From Paracidovorax cattleyae (lineage in GTDB: Bacteria > Pseudomonadota > Gammaproteobacteria > Burkholderiales > Burkholderiaceae_C), in assembly GCF_900104515.1 (NCBI RefSeq), contig NZ_FNJL01000037.1, forward strand, positions 1-45,974: DNA of 45,974 bases, in the 5' to 3' direction. The translations under genes were made by a program, and so were the position numbers. Below the pieces are notes generated by a model. It was not told the origin of the DNA and searched no databases. It was given only the letters and a program-made list of their open reading frames with translations. The first letter of the stretch is position 1. Every line of letters begins with the position of its first letter. Shown here in pieces: positions 7,063-18,508 of this stretch.

Positions 7063-9458
7063 GCGATCACGTAGTCCCCCCGGTCGGGCGACTGGCGCGC
7101 GCCGCCCGCGGTGATGACCACGTACTGCTTGCCGGTCTTCGCCGACTGGTAGGTCATCGGGCCGCCCTGGCTGCCTACGGGTAGGCGCGCCTTCCAGGCC
7201 TCCTGGCCGTTGCTGCTGTCGAAGGCGCGCAGGTAGTAGTCCTGCGTGCCGGCGATGAAGACGAGGCCGCCCTGCGTGGCCAGCGTGCCGCCCAGGGTGG
7301 GCATGCCGATGGGGATGGGCATGCGCATCTTGATGCCCATCGGGCCGGTGTCCTGCACCGTGCCCACGGGCACCTGCCAGGCGATCTGGCGCGTCTTCAG
7401 GTCGATGGCCGTCAGCGTGCCGTACGGCGGTGCCTGGCAGGGAATGCCGGCCACGGACAGGAAGCGGTTCTTGTTCACCGCGTAGGGCGTGCCCTTGAGC
7501 GGCACGGCGCCCATGCCGGTGTTCACGGCCTCGCCGCCCCCGGAAGCGGCACCGCGGTTGGCCGAGGGAATCATCTGCACCCACAGGCCCAGGCGCATGT
7601 CGTTGGCGAACAGGAAGCCGTGGACCGGATCCACCGACAGGCCGCCCCAGTTCATGCCCCCCAGCGACCCGGGAAAACTCAGCGACACATCCGTGCCCGG
7701 CGCGGTGTAGAGACCCTCGTAGCGCATCTTCTTGAAGGCGATGCGGCACAGCATCTGGTCGAAGGGCGTGGCGCCCCACATGTCGGATTCGGTCAGGGTC
7801 TGCGCGCCGATCTGCGGCATGCCCACCGAGCGCGGCTGCGTGGCCGAATACGGCTCGTTCGGGATGTCGGCCTTCTTCACGGGCTGTTCCTGCACGTCGG
7901 TCAGCGGTTTGCCGGTGGCGCGGTCCAGCACGTAGATCTGGCCCGCCTTGGTGCCGATGGCCAGCGCCGGCACGGTGCGGCCGCCGTCCAGGGGGAAGTC
8001 GATGAAGCTCGGCTGCATCGGCAGGTCGAAGTCCCAGAGGTCGTTGTGCACGGTCTGGTACACCCATTTCTCGGCACCCGTGGTGGCATCCACCGCGAGC
8101 ACGGAGGCGCCGTACTTGTGGTTCAGCGCCGTGCGCTCGGCGCCGTACAGGTCGGTCGAGGGGCTGCCCATGGGCAGGAAGACGGTGTTCATCGCCGCGT
8201 CGTACGACATCGGCGCCCACGAGTTGGGTGTGCTGCGCACGTAGGTCTTGCCTTCGGCGGGCGCCTTCTTGTCCTCGGGGTTGCCCGGATCGAACGCCCA
8301 GCGCATCTGGCCGGTCACCACGTCGAAGCCGCGGATCACGCCACCGGGCATGTCGGCCTGCACGTTGTCGGCCACGCGGCCGCCCACCACCACGGTGGTG
8401 CCTGCCATCAGCGGCGGGGAGGTGAGCTGGTAGAACGGATCGGGCGAGGCGCCCAGGCCGGCCTTCAGGTCCACCTGGCCATTGGTGCCGAAACCCTGGC
8501 AGAAAGCACCTGTGTCGGCATCGACTGCGATCAGGCGGGCGTCGATGGTGTTGGTGAGGATGCGGCGCTGGCAGTTGGCGCCGGCCGGCAGGGCCACCGG
8601 CTGCACGGGCGTGGCGCCCGCGGCGGTCACGGCCGGCAGCGGCGCGGCCGCGTCGAAGTAGGCCAGGCCCCGGCAGCGCTGCCACACGGACGATTGCGCG
8701 CTGATCTCCCGCTTCCAGATCTCGCGGCCGGTGTCGGCCTCCAGCGCGATCAGGTTGTTGTGCGGGGTGCAGAGGTACAGGCGTTCGCCGATCTGCAGCG
8801 GCGTGGTCTGGTCTTCCGCGCCGTTGCCGTTGCTCACGGCGATGTCGCCCGTGCGGTACGTCCACGCCACCTCGAGCTGGCCCACGTTGCCGCGGTTGAT
8901 CTGGTCCAGAGCGGCGAAGCGGCTGCCGCCGCTGGCGTTGCCGTAATGCTGCCAGTTTGTCTGCGCCTGGGCCGGATCGACAGGCGTCAGGCCCGGGCCG
9001 CTGCCGCTGGCGGCCACGGTGGGATGCGGCACGAACATGCCGCCGAAAGCCGCCGCCAGCGCCACGGCCAGCACGGCTGCCAAGCCATAGGCTCCGCGGC
9101 CGCGCGGTGCGGCCAAGCCGGGATAGGCCAGCGCCACCAGCAGGCCGAGCACGCCCAGGGCGAAGAGGCGCGAGAAAAGCGGCCAGAACGACCAGCCCGC
9201 ATCGGCGAGGGCCCATGCCACGCTGGCGATCAGCGTCACGGCATAGAGCCAGGCGCCGGCCGTGCGCCCGCGCCACAGCAGGATGCCGGCCACCAGCATC
9301 GCCAGGCCGGCCGGCGCGAAGTACAGGCTGCCGCCCAGGGTGGCCAGGGTGATGCCGCCCGCGAGGAAGGCGAGGCCGAACAGCACGGCCAGGGCACCCA
9401 CGACCCTGCCGGCCCAGCGCGAACGCCCGGGCCGCGCCGGATCGAGTTTTGCAGTCAT
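7038..9458 (-). CDS. gcd: Membrane-bound PQQ-dependent dehydrogenase (glucose/quinate/shikimate family)
   Basis: 806 residues, close to the roughly 800 of E. coli Gcd. It oxidises glucose (or quinate/shikimate) in the periplasm and passes electrons to ubiquinone. Residues 1-145 hold five hydrophobic segments that anchor it; from about 150 on the sequence is the PQQ beta-propeller, with QTNWQHYGNASGG, TPLQIGERLYLCTPHN, WAPMSYDAAMNTVFLP and GGLVFIAGTQDYYLRAFD typical of the family. The start at 9458 follows AAGGAA; the 34 upstream codons are rejected. Glucose and quinate enzymes of this family cannot be separated by eye, so the symbol is provisional. A strong terminator lies downstream at 6951-6984. 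Confidence 0.85.
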   Translation of the reverse strand: MTAKLDPARPGRSRWAGRVVGALAVLFGLAFLAGGITLATLGGSLYFAPAGLAMLVAGILLWRGRTAGAWLYAVTLIASVAWALADAGWSFWPLFSRLFALGVLGLLVALAYPGLAAPRGRGAYGLAAVLAVALAAAFGGMFVPHPTVAASGSGPGLTPVDPAQAQTNWQHYGNASGGSRFAALDQINRGNVGQLEVAWTYRTGDIAVSNGNGAEDQTTPLQIGERLYLCTPHNNLIALEADTGREIWKREISAQSSVWQRCRGLAYFDAAAPLPAVTAAGATPVQPVALPAGANCQRRILTNTIDARLIAVDADTGAFCQGFGTNGQVDLKAGLGASPDPFYQLTSPPLMAGTTVVVGGRVADNVQADMPGGVIRGFDVVTGQMRWAFDPGNPEDKKAPAEGKTYVRSTPNSWAPMSYDAAMNTVFLPMGSPSTDLYGAERTALNHKYGASVLAVDATTGAEKWVYQTVHNDLWDFDLPMQPSFIDFPLDGGRTVPALAIGTKAGQIYVLDRATGKPLTDVQEQPVKKADIPNEPYSATQPRSVGMPQIGAQTLTESDMWGATPFDQMLCRIAFKKMRYEGLYTAPGTDVSLSFPGSLGGMNWGGLSVDPVHGFLFANDMRLGLWVQMIPSANRGAASGGGEAVNTGMGAVPLKGTPYAVNKNRFLSVAGIPCQAPPYGTLTAIDLKTRQIAWQVPVGTVQDTGPMGIKMRMPIPIGMPTLGGTLATQGGLVFIAGTQDYYLRAFDSSNGQEAWKARLPVGSQGGPMTYQSAKTGKQYVVITAGGARQSPDRGDYVIAYALPAQR

Positions 9459-9536
9459 TGGAATTCCTTGTTGATGAACGTCAATGGTATTTTCCCGCAA
9501 GAGGTGTAACTCTGCTGTAGGCAGGGTCGGCCCATG

Positions 9537-9567
9537 AAAAAAGCCCCGGCGGGTGGGCACGGGGCTT
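9537..9567 (-). terminator. Rho-independent terminator of rpoD
   Basis: On the minus strand, AAGCCCCG (9560-9567) pairs with CGGGGCTT (9541-9548) across an 11-base loop, and the stem continues into six T (complement of A 9537-9542). It sits 36 bases after the rpoD stop, before the dehydrogenase promoter region. Confidence 0.85.
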
Positions 9568-9603
9568 GAGGGGGAGGGCCGCCGGACAGGGCGGCGGCGC
9601 GGC

Positions 9604-11958
<2,355 letters not shown>

Positions 11959-12191
11959 GGACGACCTCAGATTCAAAAACGGACACACAAAGGAAACGCA
12001 AGCGCCTCGGTTACCGGCGCGGGTGGCATGGCGAAGGTGGTGCCTCCGCGGTTCGAGGGGCGGGCCCCCGTGGGCAAGATGTGTGGGCGATCATTTGGTG
12101 TGCAGTCCTTGCGGTGTGGGGGCGGTGGTGCGTGCGTGTCACGGTTGCCCGGCCCGGAGGTGCTGCTGTCGCTCTTGCCGATGAACCCTAT

Positions 12192-12197
12192 ATTATA
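12192..12197 (-). promoter_or_regulatory. Consensus -10 (TATAAT) at the dnaG stop, possible rpoD promoter
   Basis: The minus strand carries a perfect TATAAT overlapping the last codon and stop of dnaG, 234 bases upstream of the rpoD start. TTGAAA lies only 13 bases before it, too close for a normal -35, so the site would need an extended or activated -10. In E. coli rpoD likewise has promoters within dnaG. Confidence 0.4.
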
Positions 12198-14211
12198 GCC
12201 CGCCCGGTTTTTTCAAGTTCGCGGGCGCGATGCCCAGCAGCGCCTGCCGCCGCTGCTGCAGCGCGCGGTACTTCTCCAGCGCGGCCGGATCGGTCGCCGC
12301 CTGCAGGATGAGTTCCTTCTCCTGGCGCTTGATGTCTTCCATCAGCATGCGGTCGAGCAGATCGCGCAGCTCGGCCCGCAGCTCGGCCGCATCACCCTCG
12401 GTCTGGGCGTGCGAGCCGGTCATCACCCGCACGGCCAGCGCCTCCGCGTCATGGCCGCGCAGGCTCTCGCGCAGCACCGCCCAGGCCTGCGGGCCGTGCT
12501 CGTGCCACTGGGCCTCCAGCCAGGTGAACAGGGGGCCGTGGGGCGCGGGCTGGGCGCAGAGCGTGGCGTGGTCCTCGTGCGAGAGGTCTTCCAGGAATTC
12601 CATGTGCGAGAGCAGCAGCCGCGCCGCGTGGTCGTCGCGTCCCGCGGCGGGCGTGGACGGCAGGCGCGGCTGGGGCGGTCGCTCGTCGCGATCGCGCCAG
12701 CGGCCCTTCTTCCAGTCGCCTCCGCCGCTTCCCTTGCGCCAGGGCTGCCTGGGGCCCAGGGAGGGCGCCGGGGCGTGGCCGTAGCCGTCTTCTCTCTGGG
12801 GCGCCCAGCCGCCGCCGTCGGAAGGGCCGCCCCAGGGCGGAGCGTCATCGTGGGCCGGTGCGCCGGACGGGCCGGAGCCCGCAGCGGCCTGCCGCCCACC
12901 GCCGGCCGGGTGCGCCGGCGCGGCCCACAGCTCCGACAGGTCGCTGGCCGCGAGCTGGGCCAGTTCCGCCAGTTCGCCCAGCAGTTGGCGCTTGAGCGCG
13001 CCGTCGGGTAGGGCGGTCCACAGCGGCCGGGCATTGGCCGCCATGCGGGCGCGGCCTTCGGCCAGGCCCAGGTCGCAGCCCTCGCCGGCGGCCTCCACCA
13101 GAAAGCGGCTCAGCGGCATGGCGCCCTGCACGTGGCGCGCGAACGCGTCGGTGCCGTGGGCGCGCACGAAGCTGTCGGGGTCGTGCTCGGCGGGCAGGAA
13201 GAGGAACTTCACGCTGCGCGTATCGGTGGCATAGGGCAGGGCGCCGTCGAGCGCCTTGCGCGCCGCGCGCCGGCCTGCCGCGTCACCGTCGAAGCTGAAG
13301 ACTACCGTGTCGGTGAAGCGGAAGAGCTTGTGGACGTGGTCCGGCGTGCACGCCGTGCCCAGCGTGGCGACGGCGTTCGGGAAGCCGAGCTGCGCGAGCG
13401 CGACCACGTCCATGTAGCCCTCGGTGACGAGGGCGTAGCCGTGCTCGCGGATGGCGGTGCGCGCCTCGAACAGGCCGTAGAGCTCGCGCCCCTTGTGGAA
13501 GACGGGGGTCTCGGGCGAGTTGAGGTACTTGGGCTTGTCGTCCCCCAGCACCCGGCCCCCGAAGCCGATGCATTCGCCCTTCACGTTGCGGATCGGGAAC
13601 ATCACGCGGTCGCGGAAGCGGTCGTAGCGCTTGCCGTCTTCCTCGTTCACGATGACCAGCCCGCTCTCGTGCAGCAGCGGGTTGTCGTACTCGGGGAACA
13701 CGCTGGCCAGCGAGCGCCAGCCCTCGGGCGCGTAGCCCAGGCCGTAGCGCTTGGCGACCGCGCCCGAGACGCCGCGCCCCTTGAAGTACGCGATGGCGCG
13801 CTGCGAGTCGCGCAGGTGGCGCCGGTAGGCCTCCCCCGCCTTCTCCAGCACGTCGGTGAGCGTGGCCTGTTTCTGGCGCTGCGCCGCCGCGCGCTCGCGC
13901 TCCTGCGGCGAGACATCGTCCTGCGGCACCTGCAGCCCCACCTGCTGGGCCAGGTCCTGCACGGCCTCCACGAAGCCCATGCCCGCATGCTCCATCAGGA
14001 AGCTGATCGCGTTGCCGTTCTTGCCGCAGCCGAAGCAGTGGTAGAACTGCTTGGACGGGCTGACGCTGAACGAAGGCGACTTCTCGCCGTGGAAGGGACA
14101 CAGCCCCATGAAGTTGGCCCCGCCCTTCTTGAGCTGCACGTAGCGACCGACCACATCGACCACATCGACGCGCGAAAGCAATTCCTGGATGAAGGACTGG
14201 GGGATGGACAC
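12193..14211 (-). CDS. dnaG: DNA primase
   Basis: 672 residues from a GTG start at 14211 (VSIPQSFIQELLSRVDVVDVV). This start matches the family N-terminus, while the open frame continues 115 codons upstream without family character. DnaG makes RNA primers at the replication fork. The zinc-binding domain has CPFHGEKSPSF and YHCFGCGKNG (C-x2-H, C-x2-C). The Toprim core has VTEGYMDVVAL and SFDGDAAGRRAARKAL, with the metal-binding Glu and Asp residues. The last 250 residues include a Pro/Gly-rich linker and a helical DnaB-binding region. It is followed 234 bases later by rpoD on the same strand. Confidence 0.97.
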   Translation of the reverse strand: MSIPQSFIQELLSRVDVVDVVGRYVQLKKGGANFMGLCPFHGEKSPSFSVSPSKQFYHCFGCGKNGNAISFLMEHAGMGFVEAVQDLAQQVGLQVPQDDVSPQERERAAAQRQKQATLTDVLEKAGEAYRRHLRDSQRAIAYFKGRGVSGAVAKRYGLGYAPEGWRSLASVFPEYDNPLLHESGLVIVNEEDGKRYDRFRDRVMFPIRNVKGECIGFGGRVLGDDKPKYLNSPETPVFHKGRELYGLFEARTAIREHGYALVTEGYMDVVALAQLGFPNAVATLGTACTPDHVHKLFRFTDTVVFSFDGDAAGRRAARKALDGALPYATDTRSVKFLFLPAEHDPDSFVRAHGTDAFARHVQGAMPLSRFLVEAAGEGCDLGLAEGRARMAANARPLWTALPDGALKRQLLGELAELAQLAASDLSELWAAPAHPAGGGRQAAAGSGPSGAPAHDDAPPWGGPSDGGGWAPQREDGYGHAPAPSLGPRQPWRKGSGGGDWKKGRWRDRDERPPQPRLPSTPAAGRDDHAARLLLSHMEFLEDLSHEDHATLCAQPAPHGPLFTWLEAQWHEHGPQAWAVLRESLRGHDAEALAVRVMTGSHAQTEGDAAELRAELRDLLDRMLMEDIKRQEKELILQAATDPAALEKYRALQQRRQALLGIAPANLKKPGGL

Positions 14212-14258
14212 GCGGGGATTTTCGCCGGAATGCCGGCGGTCGGCCCGGTGTATGACCG

Positions 14259-14279
14259 ATGCTATTGAATGAATAGCAT
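14259..14279. repeat. Perfect AT-rich inverted repeat between dnaG and the EAL gene
   Basis: ATGCTATT (14259-14266) and AATAGCAT (14272-14279) are exact inverted copies around five bases, in GC-rich surroundings. It may be an operator or one of the dispersed short palindromes seen in this family of bacteria. No T tract follows, so a terminator is unlikely. Confidence 0.5.
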
Positions 14280-14461
14280 GAGAGGTTCGCCGGCCTGGTC
14301 TGGGGCGGGGTTCCCAGCGTGAAGGCGCCTCGCACGCAGGGCCTCGCTCCACGCGCGGCGGCGTAGGACGCCACCGCTTGCTGCAGCCACGGCGCCCGCA
14401 CGGGCGCGCCGCTGCACTAAGCTTCCCCTGGACAACTTCCGGGAACACTCCCCTGACTTCC

Positions 14462-15379
14462 ATGCACGCGCACGCCCCCTCCACTCCCGCCTGCTCCGCG
14501 TGCCGAAACGGTGCCGCGGCACTGGATTTCGAATTCACCATGGCCTTCCAGCCCATCGTGGACCTGCGCCACGGCGGCAGCGTGTTCGCCTACGAGGCGC
14601 TGGTGCGCGGCACGGACGGCAGTTCGGCCGCATCGGTCCTGGCCCGCGTGAACGACGGCAACCGCTATGCGTTCGACCAGGCCTGCCGGGTGCGTGCGGT
14701 GGAACTGGCGGCACGGCTGGGAATCGACTGCCGGCTGAGCATCAACTTCCTGCCCAACGCGGTGTACCAGCCCGAAGCCTGCATCCGGGTCACCCTGGAA
14801 GCCGCGCGGCGCAGCGGCTTCCCGGTCGAGCGCATCATCTTCGAAGTGGCCGAGCACGAGAATGCCCATGACCGCGAGCACCTCAACCGCATCCTGCGTG
14901 CCTACCGGCGCCAGGGCCTGCGCACGGCCATCGACGATTTCGGCGCCGGCTATGCGGGCCTGGGCCTGCTGGCGGACTTCCAGCCCGACATGCTGAAGAT
15001 CGACATGGCGCTGGTGCGCGGCATCGGCGCCGACCCGGTGCGCCAGGCCATCGCCCGAGGCGTGGTCGCCATGGGCGAGGCGCTGGGCATCGCGGTGATC
15101 GCCGAGGGGGTGGAAACCGAGGACGAACTCCGCCCCCTGCGGGCCATGGGCGTCCACCTCTACCAGGGCTACCTCTTCGCGCGCCCCGCGCTGGAGGCGC
15201 TGCCGGCCGTGCAATGGCCCCAGGGCGGCGGGTTCGGCGCCGGCTTGAACGATGCCGCTGACGCGTCGCCCGCCGCCGCCGGTGGCACCGCCGCGCCGCT
15301 GGCTGCGGCGCAGCGCGCGCTGTGGGGCTCAAAAGCGCGCGGCGGTGCGGGCAGGGCGCTGGGGTTCGGGCTCGGCTGA
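14462..15379 (+). CDS. EAL-domain cyclic-di-GMP phosphodiesterase
   Basis: 305 residues from ATG 14462; the upstream 28 codons look non-coding and no start has a strong ribosome binding site. The EAL domain fills about residues 25-265 and would hydrolyse c-di-GMP to pGpG. The catalytic set looks intact: EALVRG (E45), INFLPN, FEVAEHE, the IDDFGAGY pair of Asp, LKID, AEGVET and QGYLFARP. No membrane segment or sensor domain is present apart from a short N-terminal CSAC pair (11-14) that might bind metal. The C-terminal 45 residues are low-complexity Ala/Gly. It diverges from dnaG and stands alone. Confidence 0.9.
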   Translation: MHAHAPSTPACSACRNGAAALDFEFTMAFQPIVDLRHGGSVFAYEALVRGTDGSSAASVLARVNDGNRYAFDQACRVRAVELAARLGIDCRLSINFLPNAVYQPEACIRVTLEAARRSGFPVERIIFEVAEHENAHDREHLNRILRAYRRQGLRTAIDDFGAGYAGLGLLADFQPDMLKIDMALVRGIGADPVRQAIARGVVAMGEALGIAVIAEGVETEDELRPLRAMGVHLYQGYLFARPALEALPAVQWPQGGGFGAGLNDAADASPAAAGGTAAPLAAAQRALWGSKARGGAGRALGFGLG

Positions 15380-15387
15380 GCACCCGG

Positions 15388-16368
15388 TCACTGGTTGGAG
15401 ATGATGGTCAGCAGGTCGCCCCGCACCTCGGGGTTGTCGGTGTACTTCTTGTAGAGCGGCGCCATGCGGCGCACATAGGGCGAGAAGTCGGGCACGGGGG
15501 CGAACTGCACGCCTTCCTTGGCCAGCGCGGTGCGGGCCGCGAGTTCCCGCTTTTCCCAGAGGCTGCGCATCAGCAGCGCGGAGTCCTTGCCGGCCTGGAG
15601 GAACACCTTGCGGTCCTCCGCGTTCAGGCGGTTCCACAGCTGGGTGGAGACCACCAGCGCCTCGGGGGCGATCATGTGCTGGTCCAGCAGCATGTATTTC
15701 GCGAGCTTGTACTGGCCAGTGGATTCGTAGGAGACGATGTTGCCTTCGGCGCAGTCGATCTTGCCGGTGCGGAAGCTGTCCGGCACTTCCTTGTAGGGCA
15801 CGACCACCGGCGTGGCGCCCAGCAGCTTCACCATCTCGATGTGCGAATCGACCTGCTGCACCCGGATGCGCAGCCCCGCCAGGTCCTCGCGCCGGGCGAT
15901 GGGCTTGTCGGCGCAGTAGAACGAGCGGGCGCCGCCGTTGTACCAGCCCAGCACGACATAGCCGGACGCCTTGAGCTTCTCGGCCAGCCGCTCGCCCATC
16001 GGGCCGTCCAGGTAGCGGAACATGTGCGCGGCGTTGCTGAACAGGAAGGGCAGGTTGAATGCCTGCAGCGCCGGCACCGCTTCGGCGAGCGGGCCCATGT
16101 TGAATTCCGCGGCGTCGATCTCGCCGGCCTTGAGCATCTGCACGGCCTTGGACTGGTCGCCCAGGACGGCATCGGAAAAAAGCTGGATCCGGTAGCGTCC
16201 CTGGGTGCCGGACTGCACCTGGGCGGCAAAGCTCTTCATCGCCTCGGTGACCGGGTAGCCGTCGGGATGGATGTTCCACGCCCGCAGCGGCGCGGCGGTC
16301 TGGCTGGTGGCGGGCGCTGCCCAGAACGCCAGCACGGTGGCGAATGCTGCCCAGAAACGCTTGCCCAT
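15388..16368 (-). CDS. TRAP transporter substrate-binding protein, DctP family (orphan)
   Basis: 326 residues with a signal peptide (basic MGKRF, hydrophobic core, cleavage near ATSQTA, about residue 23). It is a periplasmic solute receptor of TRAP transporters, which import carboxylates and similar acids. Family features are DQSKAVQMLKAGEIDAAEF, NLPFLFSNAAHM, the conserved Arg region LAGLRIRVQQ and a C-terminal helical part. The start at 16368 has GGGGAG upstream. No dctQ or dctM membrane gene is next to it in this window, so it must use a transporter encoded elsewhere or have another role. The ligand cannot be told from sequence. Confidence 0.85.
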   Translation of the reverse strand: MGKRFWAAFATVLAFWAAPATSQTAAPLRAWNIHPDGYPVTEAMKSFAAQVQSGTQGRYRIQLFSDAVLGDQSKAVQMLKAGEIDAAEFNMGPLAEAVPALQAFNLPFLFSNAAHMFRYLDGPMGERLAEKLKASGYVVLGWYNGGARSFYCADKPIARREDLAGLRIRVQQVDSHIEMVKLLGATPVVVPYKEVPDSFRTGKIDCAEGNIVSYESTGQYKLAKYMLLDQHMIAPEALVVSTQLWNRLNAEDRKVFLQAGKDSALLMRSLWEKRELAARTALAKEGVQFAPVPDFSPYVRRMAPLYKKYTDNPEVRGDLLTIISNQ

Positions 16369-16572
16369 GTGTTCTCCCCGTCCTCGCGGAAATTGGTGCG
16401 TGGCGCAGGCCGGTTGCGCAGGCAGCCGCCGTGTCGCCATCGCCCAGCATTCTCCGGGCGACTCTTCCGTGGGAGCAAGCGATTTCCAGGTGGGCACGCG
16501 CCGCCAAAACCACAGCCCTGCCGCGCGGGGCTTGGCACTGCACACGCGATGTGCTAGCTCGGCCGTGGCCGG

Positions 16573-18402
16573 TCAGTCGCCCATCACGATGCCCTCGCGG
16601 CGCGGGTCGGCGCCGCCCAGCCACATCGGCTGGCCGTGCACGTTGGCGCGGGTGATGGCCTGCAGTCCGCTGGTCATGTTCATCTCGCGCACCTCGGCGC
16701 CGCGCGTGCGCAGCTGCTCCACGGTGGAGGGCAGGAAGCGCTTTTCCTCTAGCATCGTGGGGCCGTTGAGGTTGCCGAAGTTCGGCAGGTTGATGGCCTG
16801 CTGCGGCGTCAGTCCCCAGTGGAAGATGCCGTGCAGCGTCTTGGCGGTGTAGTGGACGATGAGGGCGCCGCCCGGGCTGCCGCCGCTCATCGCGAGCTCG
16901 CCGCTGGCCTTGTCGAAGACCAGGGTTGGCGCCATGGAGGAGCGGGGGCGCTTGCCGGGCTCCACGCGGTTCGCGATGGGGCGGCCGGCTGCGTCCCGGG
17001 GCGCGAAGCTGAAGTCGGTCAGTTCGTTGTTCAGCAGGAAGCCCTTGACCATCTGGCGGGAGCCGAACTGGTCCTCGATGGTCGTCGTCATCGCCACCGC
17101 ATTGCCGCGGGCGTCCACGACGCTGATGTGGCTGGTGCCGTGCTCGATCTGGTCGGGCATCGGCGCCAGGGCCGCCTTCACGGCCCCCGGCGTGCCGGGC
17201 TGGGCCACCTTCAGGCTCTGCGGGCCGATGAGGCGCGCGCGCCGGGCCAGATAGGCAGGATCGAGCAGGCTCGACCAGTTGCCTGCCGGCGGCTGCACGA
17301 AGTCCGGGTCGGCCACGTAGAGCCCGCGGTCGGCGAAGGCCAGGCGCGCGGCCTCGTTGTAGTAGTAGAGCCAGTCGGCGCCTGGCTGCAGGTCCTGGGG
17401 ACCGTTCGGGCCGGCCTGCAGCGGCAGGCCGGCCGCAGGCGTCTGCTGCAGGATGCCGAGGATCTGCGCCACGGCGATCGCCCCCGAGCCGGGCGGCGGA
17501 AACCCGCACATGCGATAGGCATGGGCCGCCACGGAATAGTCGCTACACAGGGCTTCGCGCTTCTTCGGCTGGTAGCCCGCCAGGTCCGCCAGGCTCAACT
17601 GGCCGGGGTTCGTCGGGTGGCCCTGCACCTTGGCCACGATGGCCTGGGCGACCTCGCCCTCCAGCAGGGCCCTGGAGCCATTCTGCGCGATGGCCCGCAG
17701 CACGGCCGCGAGCTCCGGATTGCGCAGCACGTGCCCCACGGGCCAGGGCTTGCCCGCGGGGTCGAAGAAGTAGGCCCGCGCGGCCGGGTCCTGAGCCAGG
17801 TATTTCTCGTTGGCGAGCAGGCTGTTGAGCCGGGCGCTCACCTTGAAGCCGCCCTCGGCCAGGCGGATGGCGGGCTCGAACAGCTGTGCCCATGGCAGCA
17901 CCCCATGCTCACGGTGAGCCAGCTCCAGCATGCGCACGGCGCCGGGCACGCCGACCGAGCGGCCGCCCACCACGCCGTCGTAGAATGGTATTGGCTTGCC
18001 GTCCGGGCCGAGGAACAGGTTTTCGCTGGCGGTGGCGGGGGCGGTCTCGCGCCCGTCATAGGCCTCCACCTTGCTGCCCGCCGCGTGCAGCAGGAAGGCC
18101 CCGCCGCCGATGCCGCTGGACTGGGGCTCCACCAGCGTGAGCACCATCTGCACCGCGATGGCCGCGTCGATGGCCGACCCGCCTGCCTTGAGCACCTGGT
18201 AGCCCGCATCGGTGGCCAGTGGATTGGCCGCGGCGACCGCGAACTGGCGCGTGGCCCATCCCGGCTTCTCCGTGTACCCCGACGACCCTTCGGGCTGGTC
18301 CGGCACCGAGTAGGCGAGCTGCGGGGCGGTGGAGCAGGCGGCCAGCAGGGCCGTGGTGGCAGCCAGGGTCAGAACGGTGCGGCGGGTGGATGGGAATTGC
18401 AT
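16573..18402 (-). CDS. ggt: Gamma-glutamyltransferase (lipoprotein form)
   Basis: 609 residues. It cleaves the gamma-glutamyl bond of glutathione and transfers or hydrolyses the glutamyl group. A Tat/Sec-like start (STRRTVLTLAATTALL) ends in LLAAC with Cys23 as the likely lipid anchor, so the enzyme is periplasmic and membrane-tethered. The precursor self-cleaves before the nucleophile Thr, here at about 423 in HGTSHISVVD, giving large and small subunits. SSGIGGGAFLL and MSGGSPGGALI are conserved substrate loops. The start at 18402 has a strong AAGGAGG. It is followed 204 bases later on the same strand by the TRAP receptor gene. Confidence 0.93.
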   Translation of the reverse strand: MQFPSTRRTVLTLAATTALLAACSTAPQLAYSVPDQPEGSSGYTEKPGWATRQFAVAAANPLATDAGYQVLKAGGSAIDAAIAVQMVLTLVEPQSSGIGGGAFLLHAAGSKVEAYDGRETAPATASENLFLGPDGKPIPFYDGVVGGRSVGVPGAVRMLELAHREHGVLPWAQLFEPAIRLAEGGFKVSARLNSLLANEKYLAQDPAARAYFFDPAGKPWPVGHVLRNPELAAVLRAIAQNGSRALLEGEVAQAIVAKVQGHPTNPGQLSLADLAGYQPKKREALCSDYSVAAHAYRMCGFPPPGSGAIAVAQILGILQQTPAAGLPLQAGPNGPQDLQPGADWLYYYNEAARLAFADRGLYVADPDFVQPPAGNWSSLLDPAYLARRARLIGPQSLKVAQPGTPGAVKAALAPMPDQIEHGTSHISVVDARGNAVAMTTTIEDQFGSRQMVKGFLLNNELTDFSFAPRDAAGRPIANRVEPGKRPRSSMAPTLVFDKASGELAMSGGSPGGALIVHYTAKTLHGIFHWGLTPQQAINLPNFGNLNGPTMLEEKRFLPSTVEQLRTRGAEVREMNMTSGLQAITRANVHGQPMWLGGADPRREGIVMGD

Positions 18403-18508
18403 GCGGGTACGCCTCCTTCGTGTCGTGCAGATGGGAAATCGTCGGGGTAACGCCGGGCATCCTATCGGCCCGCCTCCGGCAGCGGCGGCTTTGTTACAAG
18501 CGGGTACG

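Noticed and set aside
7620-9509. A 629-codon plus-strand frame opposite the PQQ dehydrogenase
   Set aside because: Antisense shadow: its composition mirrors the dehydrogenase codons, and no family features are seen.
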